This document shows, in pieces, positions 1 through 9,439 of a stretch of DNA of 37,896 nucleotides (within the stretch, counting starts at the first letter, position 1; each line of letters starts with the position of its first letter). Below the pieces are notes generated by a model that saw only the letters and a program-made list of their open reading frames with translations, was not told where the DNA came from and made no database searches. The DNA comes from Pseudomonadota bacterium. Its GTDB lineage: Bacteria; Pseudomonadota; Alphaproteobacteria; Sphingomonadales; Sphingomonadaceae. The position numbers were made by a program, and so were the translations under genes. The stretch is from positions 3,794 through 41,689 of the forward strand of contig JAFECL010000070.1 in the NCBI GenBank assembly GCA_018242165.1, given 5' to 3'.

Positions 1-166
1 GGGCTATGATGTCGCGGCCTGTGCGGCGTGGTTGCGCGGCGGGCAGGGGGCGGAATGCATGGCCGGGGGCTGCCGCGCGCGGCTGGCCTGCCCGGTCGCC
101 CCGCAGCATGCCCATGCGCCCGACCAGGCCGGCTTCGGCATGCGCGCCTTCCTCGCGGCGCGCTGA
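1..166 (+). CDS. C-terminal fragment of a probable 4Fe-4S ferredoxin-like protein
   Basis: The open frame enters the window already in progress (codons begin at base 2) and stops at TGA 164-166, so only about 54 C-terminal residues are visible. They are cysteine-rich: a pattern ...AACAAWL...ECMAGGCRARLACPV... and then a conserved-looking tail AGFGMRAFLAAR. From memory this resembles the C-terminal end of small alphaproteobacterial Fe-S proteins annotated as 4Fe-4S ferredoxins. The N-terminal cluster motifs lie outside the window, so the family cannot be confirmed. The 197 bases from here to the next gene hold no other ORF I would support; they should contain the promoter of the downstream transporter, but I see no clear -35/-10 pair. 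Confidence 0.5.
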   Translation, partial: GYDVAACAAWLRGGQGAECMAGGCRARLACPVAPQHAHAPDQAGFGMRAFLAAR

Positions 167-363
167 GCGGCCCAGCCCGCCGGCGGGTGGCATGGCGCCA
201 TCTTGCGGCGCATACGTATAGTGCCACAATGCCTTGTTTCGTGCGATAGAGTGAGCGTTCCCAGTTGCGGCGCGCATCGGCCATCGACAAATCGCGCGGC
301 AACCCGCATGCCTGATCCGAGACGAGCAAACCAAGACATAAGCAAAGCAGAGGAAGCACCGAA

Positions 364-1662
364 ATGGCCCTGACCCCCGGCATTGCCACCAGCACCGATT
401 CCGTGCCCGATGAGGCCGATGGCCAGCACATCGACGCGCCCGAGCTGCGCCTGTTCGTGATGGCGCTGTTTTTCATCTTCGGCGGGATCACCAGCCTCAA
501 CGACGTGATCATCCCCAAGCTGAAAGAGCTGTTCACCCTGAACTATACCCAGGCGATGCTGGTGCAGTTCTGCTTTTTCACCGCCTATGCCGTCATCGGC
601 CTGCCCGGCGCGGCGCTGGTCAAGCGGCTGGGCTACATGCGCGGCGCGGTGGCCGGCCTCTTGACCATGATGGTCGGCTGCCTGCTGTTCGTGCCGGCCT
701 CGCATTCGGCCAGCTATCCGCTGTTCCTGGGCGCGCTGTTCGTGCTGGCCAGCGGCGTAGTGGTGGTGCAGGTGGTGACCAACCCGCTGATCTCGCTGCT
801 CGGGCCGGCGCGCACCGCGCACAGCCGGCTGACCTTCGCCCAGGCCTTCAACAGCCTTGGCACGGTGATCTTTCCCAAGGTGGGCGCGGCGCTGATCCTT
901 GGCGGGCTGGCCGGCGTTTCGGCGGCGCAGCTGTCGGGCGCGGCGCTGGATGCCTATCGCGTCGCCGAAACCCGCACGGTGGTGCACACCTACCTTGGCC
1001 TGGCCGCCGCGCTGGCGGTGGTGGCCGGCGTGGTGTGGATGAACCGCAACCGCCTGCAGGGCGAGAAGCACGAATCGACCTCGTTCGCGGCGGCCTTCGC
1101 GCTGCTGTCGCGCCCGCGTTTCGCTTTCGGCGCGGCCTGCATCTTCCTCTATGTCGGCGCCGAAGTCGCGATCGGCTCGATGATCGTCAACTACATGCAG
1201 CTGAAGTCGGTGCTGGGCACCACGGTCGAGGCGGCGGGCGCCTATATCCCCTATTACTGGGGCGGGGCGCTGGTGGGCCGGTTTGTCGGTTCCTACCTGC
1301 TGGCCCGGGTCAGCCCCGGCAAGATCCTTGCCACCAATGCGATCGGCGCGATCGTGCTGATCGCCATTTCGGCCAACACCACGGGCGCCACCGCGGCGTG
1401 GAGCCTGCTGCTGATCGGGCTGATGAATTCGATCATGTTTCCCACCATCTTCAGCCTGGCCTGCGAAGGGCTGGGGGCCAAGGCGGCGGACGGTTCGGGG
1501 ATCATCAACATCGCCATCTTCGGCGGCGCGGTGGTGCCGGTGCTGTTCGGCGGCATTGCCGACCTGACCGGCAGCCTGACCACCGCGCTGATCCTGCCGG
1601 CGGTGTGCTATGCGATCATCGCCGCCTTTGGCTGGTATGCCCGGCGGCCGGTAGCGGCCTGA
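364..1662 (+). CDS. FHS-family sugar MFS transporter (glucose/galactose GluP / fucose-type)
   Basis: 432-residue integral membrane protein of the major facilitator superfamily, fucose:H+ symporter (FHS) branch. The first membrane segment contains LFVMALFFIFGGITSLNDV, the typical FHS opening in which a hydrophobic helix leads into a conserved Asn-Asp. About twelve hydrophobic helices follow. The conserved stretch QVVTNPLISLLGP and then RLTFAQAFNSLGT is a hallmark of the glucose/galactose transporters of this family. The ATG is preceded by AGAGGAAG, a good ribosome binding site. The protein probably imports a neutral hexose by proton symport. It stands alone, transcribed away from the Fe-S fragment, and is followed by a hairpin at 1671-1711. 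A link to the nearby sulfoquinovose locus, which should yield glucose inside the cell, is possible but unsupported. Substrate not determinable from sequence. Confidence 0.88.
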   Translation: MALTPGIATSTDSVPDEADGQHIDAPELRLFVMALFFIFGGITSLNDVIIPKLKELFTLNYTQAMLVQFCFFTAYAVIGLPGAALVKRLGYMRGAVAGLLTMMVGCLLFVPASHSASYPLFLGALFVLASGVVVVQVVTNPLISLLGPARTAHSRLTFAQAFNSLGTVIFPKVGAALILGGLAGVSAAQLSGAALDAYRVAETRTVVHTYLGLAAALAVVAGVVWMNRNRLQGEKHESTSFAAAFALLSRPRFAFGAACIFLYVGAEVAIGSMIVNYMQLKSVLGTTVEAAGAYIPYYWGGALVGRFVGSYLLARVSPGKILATNAIGAIVLIAISANTTGATAAWSLLLIGLMNSIMFPTIFSLACEGLGAKAADGSGIINIAIFGGAVVPVLFGGIADLTGSLTTALILPAVCYAIIAAFGWYARRPVAA

Positions 1663-1670
1663 GGCCTGTG

Positions 1671-1711
1671 CGCGAGCCTGCCCGCTGACCGTTCAGCCGG
1701 GCAGGCTCGCG
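1671..1711 (+). terminator. Strong hairpin after the sugar transporter gene
   Basis: Perfect 14-bp inverted repeat: the arm CGCGAGCCTGCCCG (1671-1684) pairs with CGGGCAGGCTCGCG (1698-1711). The interior can extend the stem with CTGA/TCAG around a CCGT tetraloop and one bulged C. It starts 9 bases after the transporter stop codon. The following sequence has only a weak pyrimidine run (CTTTCCTT near 1726), so it may be an imperfect intrinsic terminator or an mRNA 3'-end stabiliser. Confidence 0.6.
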
Positions 1712-1843
1712 GCCTGGCCGCGCCGCTTTCCTTGCAGAAATCCCCGTCCGGCGCGCCGCGTTGAGCCGGCGGGTGCGGAACTTTTCGTCCGCGACACGGG
1801 AAATTGCTCTGGATCAACCCGTGCCTCGGTGGCCGGCGCTAGA

Positions 1844-1865
1844 GCCTAGGGTCCATACCCTAGGC
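1844..1865. promoter_or_regulatory. Perfect 9-bp dyad (operator candidate) upstream of the flavin monooxygenase
   Basis: The arm GCCTAGGGT (1844-1852) is followed by a 4-base centre CCAT and the exact reverse complement ACCCTAGGC (1857-1865). It lies 31 bases upstream of the preferred monooxygenase start at 1897, where a repressor could block transcription. The compact, perfect symmetry and the lack of a following T run fit a protein-binding operator better than a terminator. The cognate regulator is not identified; none is adjacent. Confidence 0.55.
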
Positions 1866-1896
1866 CGCGCAGATGGCCGCAACCGAGGATCCGCCC

Positions 1897-3399
1897 ATGG
1901 CTACCGCCCCCGCCGCCACGCCCCATGCCGAGGCCGCGACGCATTTCGACGTGCTGATCGTCGGCGCCGGGATCTCGGGGATCGGCGCGGCCTGGCACCT
2001 GCAGCAGCAGTGCCCCGGCACCAGCTATGCCATCCTCGAAATGAAGGACACCTTCGGCGGCACCTGGGAAACCCACAAGTATCCGGGGGTGCGTTCGGAC
2101 AGCGATCTCTACACCTTCGGCTATCGCTTCAAGCCATGGCACGATGCCCCGATTGCCAGCGCGCAGGCGATCCTTGACTATATGGGCGAAGTGATCGCCG
2201 AGGGCGGGATCGACCGCCACATCCGCTATGGCCATCGCATCACCCGCTGCGCCTTCAGCCGCGCCATCAATCGCTGGACAGTGACCGCGACGCGGCTGGC
2301 CGACGGCGCCGAGCAGACCTTTACCTGCCAGTTCCTGTGGATGTGCCAGGGCTATTACGATCACGAAAAGCCCCACGTGCCCGACTGGCCGGGGCGTGAG
2401 CGGTTCACGGGCGAATTCGTCCATGCCCAGCTGTGGCACGACGGGATCGACTACAAGGGCAAGCGGGTGCTGGTGATCGGCTCGGGCGCGACGGCGGCGA
2501 CGGTGGTGCCGGCGATCTGCGCGGATGCGGCGCACGTAACCCTGCTGCAGCGTTCGCCAACCTATTTCTTCTGCGCGCCGAACCGCAACGAGCTGGCCGA
2601 CCGGCTGCGCGAGGTGGGGATCGACGAGCCGACCATCCACCGCGTGGTGCGCGCCCAGATCCTCCACGATCAGAAGATGATGGTGGCCCGGGCCGAGCAG
2701 GAGCCCGAGGCGGTGTTTGAGGAACTGAAGGAGCTGGTCCGCGCCTATACCGGCCAGCCCGATTTCGCCTTCGAGCCGCATTTCACCCCGCGCTATCGTC
2801 CGTGGCAGCAGCGGCTGGCCTTCTGCCCCGAGGGCGACATCTTCCGCGCGGCGGTGGCCGGGCAGCTGAGCGTGGTGACCGACACCATCGACACCTTCAC
2901 CGAAAAGGGCGTGCGGACCAGCGACGGCACCGAGATCGAGGCCGACCTGATCATCGCCGCCACCGGCTTCAACCTCTCGGTGATGGGCGGTATCCCCTTC
3001 GAGGTCGACGGGCAGGCGGTGAACTGGGCCGAGACGGTCACCTATCGCGGGATGATGTTCACCGGCGTGCCCAACATGCTGTGGATCATGGGCTATTTCC
3101 GCGCCAGCTGGACGCTGCGGGTCGATCTGCTGGGCGATTTCACTTGCCGCCTGCTGAACCACATGAAGACGCGCGGGGCGCAGCGGGTGGAGGTGGCGCC
3201 GCCGGGCGGCACGGCCGGCATGGCGCTGCACGACTGGGTCGAGCCCGAGACCTTCAACCCCGGCTACATGACCCGGGCGCTGGCGGCGATGCCCCGGCGC
3301 GGCGACGATCCCAAGTGGCGCCACAGCCAGGACTATTGGGCTGAGCGCGAGGAACTGCCGAAGATCGATCTCGACGGCGAGGAGTTCGCCTACGCCTGA
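1897..3399 (+). CDS. Flavin-containing (Baeyer-Villiger-type) monooxygenase
   Basis: 500-residue FAD- and NADPH-dependent monooxygenase. The N-terminal Rossmann motif GAGISG (residues about 23-28) binds FAD. The segment FGGTWETHKYPGVRSDSD is typical of class B flavoprotein monooxygenases. The fingerprint FTGEFVHAQLW (about 170-180) matches the Baeyer-Villiger pattern FxGxxxHxxxW, and a second dinucleotide motif GSGATA (about 195-200) should bind NADPH. The enzyme would insert oxygen into a ketone or oxidise an N or S atom; the substrate is unknown. An in-frame ATG at 1873 would add 8 residues, but it has no ribosome site and sits next to the dyad at 1844-1865. The ATG at 1897 follows GAGG at 1885-1888 with good spacing. 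The gene converges on glpK with 9 bases between stops and no terminator seen. Confidence 0.9.
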   Translation: MATAPAATPHAEAATHFDVLIVGAGISGIGAAWHLQQQCPGTSYAILEMKDTFGGTWETHKYPGVRSDSDLYTFGYRFKPWHDAPIASAQAILDYMGEVIAEGGIDRHIRYGHRITRCAFSRAINRWTVTATRLADGAEQTFTCQFLWMCQGYYDHEKPHVPDWPGRERFTGEFVHAQLWHDGIDYKGKRVLVIGSGATAATVVPAICADAAHVTLLQRSPTYFFCAPNRNELADRLREVGIDEPTIHRVVRAQILHDQKMMVARAEQEPEAVFEELKELVRAYTGQPDFAFEPHFTPRYRPWQQRLAFCPEGDIFRAAVAGQLSVVTDTIDTFTEKGVRTSDGTEIEADLIIAATGFNLSVMGGIPFEVDGQAVNWAETVTYRGMMFTGVPNMLWIMGYFRASWTLRVDLLGDFTCRLLNHMKTRGAQRVEVAPPGGTAGMALHDWVEPETFNPGYMTRALAAMPRRGDDPKWRHSQDYWAEREELPKIDLDGEEFAYA

Positions 3400-3408
3400 A
3401 CGGTTACG

Positions 3409-4865
<1,457 letters not shown>

Positions 4866-4869
<4 letters not shown>

Positions 4870-6356
4870 GCGCTCTCTCCCCGTTCGGCCAGCCACCGTT
4901 CCAGCGCGGCGACCTGGTCCTGGTCCAGCCGCAGCCCCAGCTTGGTGCGGCGCCATAGCACGTCTTCGGCGGTGCGGGCCCATTCGTGGGCGACGAGGTG
5001 GCGAAGCTCGGCCTCGGTCAACCCATGGCCGAAGTGCTGGCCGCAATCGGCCAGCGCCTTGGCCTCGCCCAGGATGGTGAAGGCCTCGCGACCATAGTTG
5101 CGCACCAGCCGCAGCGCCCAGCCGGCTTCGAGGAAGGGATAGCGCGCGGCGAGTTCGGCCTGCAGCGCGGCGGCGCCGTCGATCGGGAAGTCGCCGCCGG
5201 GCAGGGGGGCCTGATCGGTCCAGCCCGGGGCCTTGAGGGCGGGCATCCGGCTGGCCAGCAGCTCGACCGCCGCCTGCGACAGGTGGCGATAGGTGGTGAT
5301 CTTGCCACCGAACACGCTGAGCAGCGGGGCGCCCTCGGCCTCGGGCGAAAGTTCGAAGCGATAGCCCCGGGTCGCCGCCTCGGGCTTGCCCGAATTGTCG
5401 TCGACCAGCGGGCGCACCCCGGAATAGGACCAGACCACGTCGGCGGGGGTGATCGCCTTCTTGAAATAGGTGCTGGTGCCTTCGCACAGGTAGGCGATCT
5501 CTTCCTCGCTGGCGCGAACCTGATCGAGCGGCCCCTGATGGTCGGCATCGGTGGTGCCGATCAGGGTGAAGTCCTGCTCGTAGGGGATGGCGAAGAAGAT
5601 CCGCCCGTCGGGCAGCTGGAAGAAATAGGCAAAGGGGTGGTCGTAGAGCTTGCGCACCACGATATGGCTGCCGCGCACCAGCCGCATCTGGCGGCTCGAC
5701 TGCTCGCCGGCCAGCGACAGCAGGTTCAGCACCGACGGGCCCCCGGCATTGACCAGCGCGCGGGCGGCAAAGCTGCCCTGCGGGGTCTGGATCCGCCAGC
5801 CATCGCCCTCGCGCGTCAGGGCGGTGGCGGGGCAGCGGGTGCGCACGGTGGCGCCGCGTTCCGCCGCATCGCGGGCATTCAGCACCACCAGCCGCGCATC
5901 GTCGACCCAGCCATCGGAATAGACGAAGGCGTTGACGTATTCGGGCTTGAGCGGCCCCCCGGCGGGGTGATCCGGCAGCCTGATGCTCTCGGTCGGCGGC
6001 AGGCGCTTGCGGCCGCCGATGTGGTCGTAAAGAAACAGCCCCAGCCGCAGCAACCAGCGCGGGCGCAGGCCGCGCACATGCGGCAGGACGAAGCGCAACG
6101 GCCAGATGATGTGCGGGGCGATGGCCCACAGCCGTTCGCGCTCGGTCAGCGCTTCGCGGACCAGCGAGAACTCGTAATGCTCAAGATAGCGCAGCCCGCC
6201 ATGGATCAGCTTGGTCGAGGCGGAGGAGGTGCCGCGGGCAAGATCGCCCGCCTCGAGCAGCAGCACCCGCGCCCCGCGCCCGGCCAGATCGCGGGCGATG
6301 CCCGCCCCGTTCACCCCGCCGCCAATCACCGCGACATCGTAAAACTCGTGATTCAT
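4866..6356 (-). CDS. glpD: Aerobic glycerol-3-phosphate dehydrogenase (FAD-dependent)
   Basis: 496-residue membrane-associated flavoprotein that oxidises sn-glycerol 3-phosphate to dihydroxyacetone phosphate and passes electrons to ubiquinone. The N-terminal dinucleotide fold DVAVIGGGVNGAGIARDLAG (about residues 7-26) and the following GTSSASTKLIHGGLRYLE are diagnostic of GlpD. Further on are the conserved GTTDADHQG and the C-terminal domain starting near PLPGGDFP. It follows the SsuD-like monooxygenase gene by 24 bases and overlaps glpK by 4, so it is part of the same transcript. In this context it completes use of the glycerol part of sulfoquinovosyl glycerol, feeding DHAP into glycolysis. 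Confidence 0.95.
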
Positions 6357-6380
6357 GGCGGCAGGGCGACTTTCGGGAGG

Positions 6381-7466
6381 TTACAGGTTCAGCGGTGCAT
6401 GCTCGATATGCGGCAAAACGTGCCGGGCAAACAAGTCCGCTTCTTGGGCATGGGGGTATCCAGAAAGAATGAAAGCCTCGATCCCCTCGGCCTGATAGGC
6501 GCGCAGTTTGGCCAGCACCTGATCGGGCGTGCCAACGATCGCCGCGCCGCAACCCGAACGGGCGCGGCCGATCCCGGTCCACAGATGCTCCTCGACAAAA
6601 CCGTCGTCGCCGGCGCTGGCGCGCAGTTCGCCCTGGCGCTGGACGCCGTAGTTCTTGGCGTCGAGCGACTTTTCGCGGATCGCGGTGCCGGTCGCATCGT
6701 CGAGCTTCGAGAGCAGGCGCGCGGCATAGGCGCGGGCTTCGTCCTCGGTTTCGCGGACGATCACGTGGGCGCGATAGCCGAACTTCAGCGCACGGCCAAA
6801 GCGTGCGGCGCGGGCCTTCATGTCGGCGATCACCTCGCGGACATTGGGCATGGTATCGGGCCACATCAGGTAGACGTCGGCGGCCTCGGCGGCGCATTGG
6901 CGGGCTTCGTCCGACAGGCCGCCGAAGTAGAAGGCCGGGCACTTGCCCGAGATCGTGCTGATCCGCGCCGGATCGAGCTTGAGCTTGTAGTGCTCGCCCT
7001 CGAAATCGAGATGCTCGCCGTTGAGCAGGGTGCGGACGATCTTCATCACCTCGGTGGCGCGGGCATAGCGCGGGCCCGAGGGCATCTTTTCGCCCGGAAT
7101 GTCGGACGAGATGATGTTGACGTTCAGCCGCCCGGCGGTGCCGGCAGCGTTGGGGCCAAGGATGCGGTCCATCGTGGCGATGCGGCGGGCCAGCTGCGGC
7201 GGCCAGTCCTCGCCGATGCGGGTGGCCCACAGCAGCTTGATCCGCCGCACCTGGGTCGCCACGGCGGCGGCGAAGGCGGTGGTGTCAAGCCCCAGTTCGT
7301 AGCCCGAGGGCAGCAGGATATTGTCGAATCCGCCTTCTTCGGCACGCAGCACGATGTTGCGGCAGTGTTCCCAGCTGCTCTTCAGCTGCGGGTCGGGCAC
7401 GCCAAGGAACTCGTAGTCGTCGTCACAGAGCGCGGAAAACCAGGCGATCTCGCATTGTTGGGTCAT
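6381..7466 (-). CDS. SsuD/SmoC-like FMNH2-dependent sulfonate monooxygenase (probable sulfoquinovose monooxygenase)
   Basis: 361-residue LLM-class flavin-dependent oxidoreductase of the alkanesulfonate monooxygenase (SsuD) group. Compared from memory with E. coli SsuD, it keeps the active-site region YRAHVIVRET (R232, H234), an Arg in RARSGCG (R303), and SGYPHAQEADLFARHVLP near the C-terminus (Y337). Such enzymes use reduced FMN from a partner reductase and O2 to cleave a C-S bond, giving an aldehyde and sulfite. Because it lies in one operon with a sulfoquinovosidase and an aldo/keto reductase, the likely substrate is sulfoquinovose, giving 6-oxo-glucose and sulfite as in SmoC of Agrobacterium. 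No flavin reductase gene is present nearby. Family assignment is firm; the substrate is inferred from context. Confidence 0.85.
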   Translation of the reverse strand: MTQQCEIAWFSALCDDDYEFLGVPDPQLKSSWEHCRNIVLRAEEGGFDNILLPSGYELGLDTTAFAAAVATQVRRIKLLWATRIGEDWPPQLARRIATMDRILGPNAAGTAGRLNVNIISSDIPGEKMPSGPRYARATEVMKIVRTLLNGEHLDFEGEHYKLKLDPARISTISGKCPAFYFGGLSDEARQCAAEAADVYLMWPDTMPNVREVIADMKARAARFGRALKFGYRAHVIVRETEDEARAYAARLLSKLDDATGTAIREKSLDAKNYGVQRQGELRASAGDDGFVEEHLWTGIGRARSGCGAAIVGTPDQVLAKLRAYQAEGIEAFILSGYPHAQEADLFARHVLPHIEHAPLNL

Positions 7467-7502
7467 GATGCAGTCCTCGATCGATGTTGTTGGGCGGCCG
7501 CC

Positions 7503-8417
7503 TCAGGGCAGCCGTTCTCCCCGCGCGGCGACGAGCACCGCGTACCAGTCCGTCCTTGTCCAGCGGACCTTCATTGCTTGCGCCCCTTCGGCAATCCGTT
7601 CGGACTGCTGCGAACCGATGATCGGCACGATGCCGGCCGGATGCGCCATCAGCCAGGCGTAGGCGGCAACCGAGCGCGAGACGCCCTGTTCGCTGGCAAC
7701 CTTGTCGAGCGCGGCGCAGATCGCGCGGTCGCGCGCGCTTTCCGGCGCGATCAGGCGGCCGCCGCCCAGCGGCGACCAGGCCAGCGGGGTCAGCCCCAGC
7801 ATCATGGCCTGATCCAGCTCGCCGTTCTCGAAGCAGGTAATCCGCAGCGGGCTGATTTCCGGCTGGGTGGTGACCAGCTTGGTGCCGAGAAAATGGTTCA
7901 GCGCGGCGATCTGGGCGCAGGTGAAGTTGGAGACGCCCAGCGCGCCGATCTTGCCGGCGGCCACCGCGTCATCGAGCACCCGGGCGACTTCCTGCGGATG
8001 GGCGAGGATATCCGGGCGGTGGATCTGGTAGAGATCGATCCGGTCGGTGCAGAGGCGGCGCAGCGAGGCGTCGATTGCCGCATTGAGATAGGCCGGGCTC
8101 TGGTCATAGGGCAGGGGGGGCATGATCCCGCCCTTGCTGGCCAGCACCATCCGCCCGCGCAGCGCCGGTTCGGCCCGCAACACATCGCCCAGCAGCGCCT
8201 CGGCATCGCCGAAGCCGCCGGTGCCGTCGAAGCCGTAGATGTCGGCGGTGTCGAGCAGGTTGATTCCGGCGTCGAGCGCGGCGTGAACCAGCCGGGCCGC
8301 CTCGGCCGGGCCGCGTCCGCCCTCGGCCAGCCGCCACATCCCCCAGGCAATCGGCGAGATGGCGGGGCCATTGGGGCCCAGATGACGGGTGGCAGGCAGG
8401 GAAGGCAGAAGGCTCAT
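7503..8417 (-). CDS. Aldo/keto reductase (probable 6-oxo-glucose reductase, SmoB-like)
   Basis: 304-residue aldo/keto reductase with a TIM-barrel fold. The catalytic tetrad is visible: D56 and Y61 in LLDTADIYG, K95 in ASKGG and H133 in LYQIHRPD. The C-terminal IIGSQQSERI carries the GSxxxxR pattern that binds the NADPH 2'-phosphate. The start overlaps the stop of the LacI-type gene as ATGA (8414-8417), and the monooxygenase gene follows 36 bases after its stop. In the sulfo-SMO pathway an enzyme of this family (SmoB) reduces 6-oxo-glucose to glucose; the operon position makes that the best guess. The family is certain, the substrate is inferred. Confidence 0.88.
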   Translation of the reverse strand: MSLLPSLPATRHLGPNGPAISPIAWGMWRLAEGGRGPAEAARLVHAALDAGINLLDTADIYGFDGTGGFGDAEALLGDVLRAEPALRGRMVLASKGGIMPPLPYDQSPAYLNAAIDASLRRLCTDRIDLYQIHRPDILAHPQEVARVLDDAVAAGKIGALGVSNFTCAQIAALNHFLGTKLVTTQPEISPLRITCFENGELDQAMMLGLTPLAWSPLGGGRLIAPESARDRAICAALDKVASEQGVSRSVAAYAWLMAHPAGIVPIIGSQQSERIAEGAQAMKVRWTRTDWYAVLVAARGERLP

Positions 8418-9439
8418 GCAAAGGTCCTGTGTGGCGGGGCGACCGAGGCACGCTCGATCACTTGGTGGGGCAGGCGGCGATGGGTGATATCGCCCCCGGT
8501 GATGAGGATTTCGGCGGCGCAGCGGGCCAGCTCGGCCATTGGCTGGTGCACGGTGGTCAGCGGCGGCCAGACCGTGCGGGCGAGGGTGGTATCGTCGAAC
8601 CCCGCGACCGACAGCCGCCCCGGCACCTCGATCCCGCGCTGGTGGGCCACGGCCAGCACGCCGGCGGCCATGTCGTCGTTCGAGGCAAAGATCGCGCTGG
8701 GCGGCTGCGGCAGGTCGAGCAGCGCGATGGCGCCGCGCGCACCGCTGTCGAAATCGAACTCGCCCTCGCGCACCAGCGCCGGCTCGAAGGCGATCCCCAC
8801 CCGGTCGAGCGCGCGGCGATAGCCGAACTGGCGATCATCCGAGGCGGCGTGGTTGGGGTGGCCCTTGATGAACCCGATGCGGCGGTGGCCCAGGTTGATC
8901 AGGTGGGTGGTCATGTCATCGGCGGCCTGGGCATCGTCCATGAACACCGAGCTGGTCAGCGCGTGGTTGGTGCCCGGCGAGATCCGCACGAAGGGAATGT
9001 CGAGCGCCTCCAGCGCGCGCAGCACCGGCACGCAATCGGTAACCGGCGAGGAGAGGATGATCCCGTCGACATGGGTTTCGGTGACCAGCCCGCGCACCTG
9101 TTCGCCCACCGCCGGATCGGCCACGTCGACCGGCTGGGCCAGCAGGCGGATGCCCTTTTCCTTGCAAGCCTCCCAGCAGCCGGTCTGGATCTGGAACATG
9201 TAATAGGGGCTGTGGTTGTCGTAGATCAGCGCCACCTGGTTCGACTTGGCGCCCGAGAGGATCCGCGCCGCGATCGAGGGGCGGAAATCGAGCGCCTGCA
9301 TTGCCGCTTCGACCTTGGTGCGCATTTCGGCGCTGACATAGGGGTGGCCGTTCAGCACCCGGCTGACGGTCTTGACCGCCACCCCGGCGCGCGCCGCGAC
9401 ATCGCGGATGTTGGCGCGGGTATGCGGCTCGGTGCTCAT
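8414..9439 (-). CDS. LacI-family transcriptional regulator (probable repressor of the sulfoquinovose locus)
   Basis: 341-residue LacI/GalR-type regulator. The N-terminal helix-turn-helix IRDVAARAGVAVKTVSRVLNG (about residues 11-31) is canonical and is followed by the hinge helix AARILSGAKSNQVAL. The periplasmic-binding-protein-like effector domain fills the rest, with typical landmarks GHRRIGFIKGHP and SAIFASNDDMAAG. It is encoded inside the operon it probably controls: its ATG overlaps the sulfoquinovosidase stop (9436-9439) and its stop overlaps the aldo/keto reductase start. Autoregulation is likely. The probable targets are the near-identical motifs at 11498-11516 and 15513-15529. The effector could be sulfoquinovose or its glycoside; this is not shown by sequence. 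Confidence 0.92.
   Translation of the reverse strand: MSTEPHTRANIRDVAARAGVAVKTVSRVLNGHPYVSAEMRTKVEAAMQALDFRPSIAARILSGAKSNQVALIYDNHSPYYMFQIQTGCWEACKEKGIRLLAQPVDVADPAVGEQVRGLVTETHVDGIILSSPVTDCVPVLRALEALDIPFVRISPGTNHALTSSVFMDDAQAADDMTTHLINLGHRRIGFIKGHPNHAASDDRQFGYRRALDRVGIAFEPALVREGEFDFDSGARGAIALLDLPQPPSAIFASNDDMAAGVLAVAHQRGIEVPGRLSVAGFDDTTLARTVWPPLTTVHQPMAELARCAAEILITGGDITHRRLPHQVIERASVAPPHRTFA

Noticed and set aside
1873-3399. The flavin monooxygenase as a member of the sulfoquinovose pathway
   Set aside because: It is convergent with the operon, has its own unrelated dyad, and the pathway needs no such enzyme.
4870-6129. Upstream extension of the glpK frame to 906 residues, suggesting a fusion
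   Set aside because: The added part is a shadow of glpD in another frame; glpK has a clear ATG at 4869 with the start overlap typical of the operon.
4986-8822. A 1278-residue open frame on the plus strand across glpD, the SsuD-like, AKR and LacI genes
   Set aside because: It is antisense to four well-recognised genes, is rich in Gly, Arg, Ala and Gln with no family motif, and is a normal by-product of GC-rich codon use.
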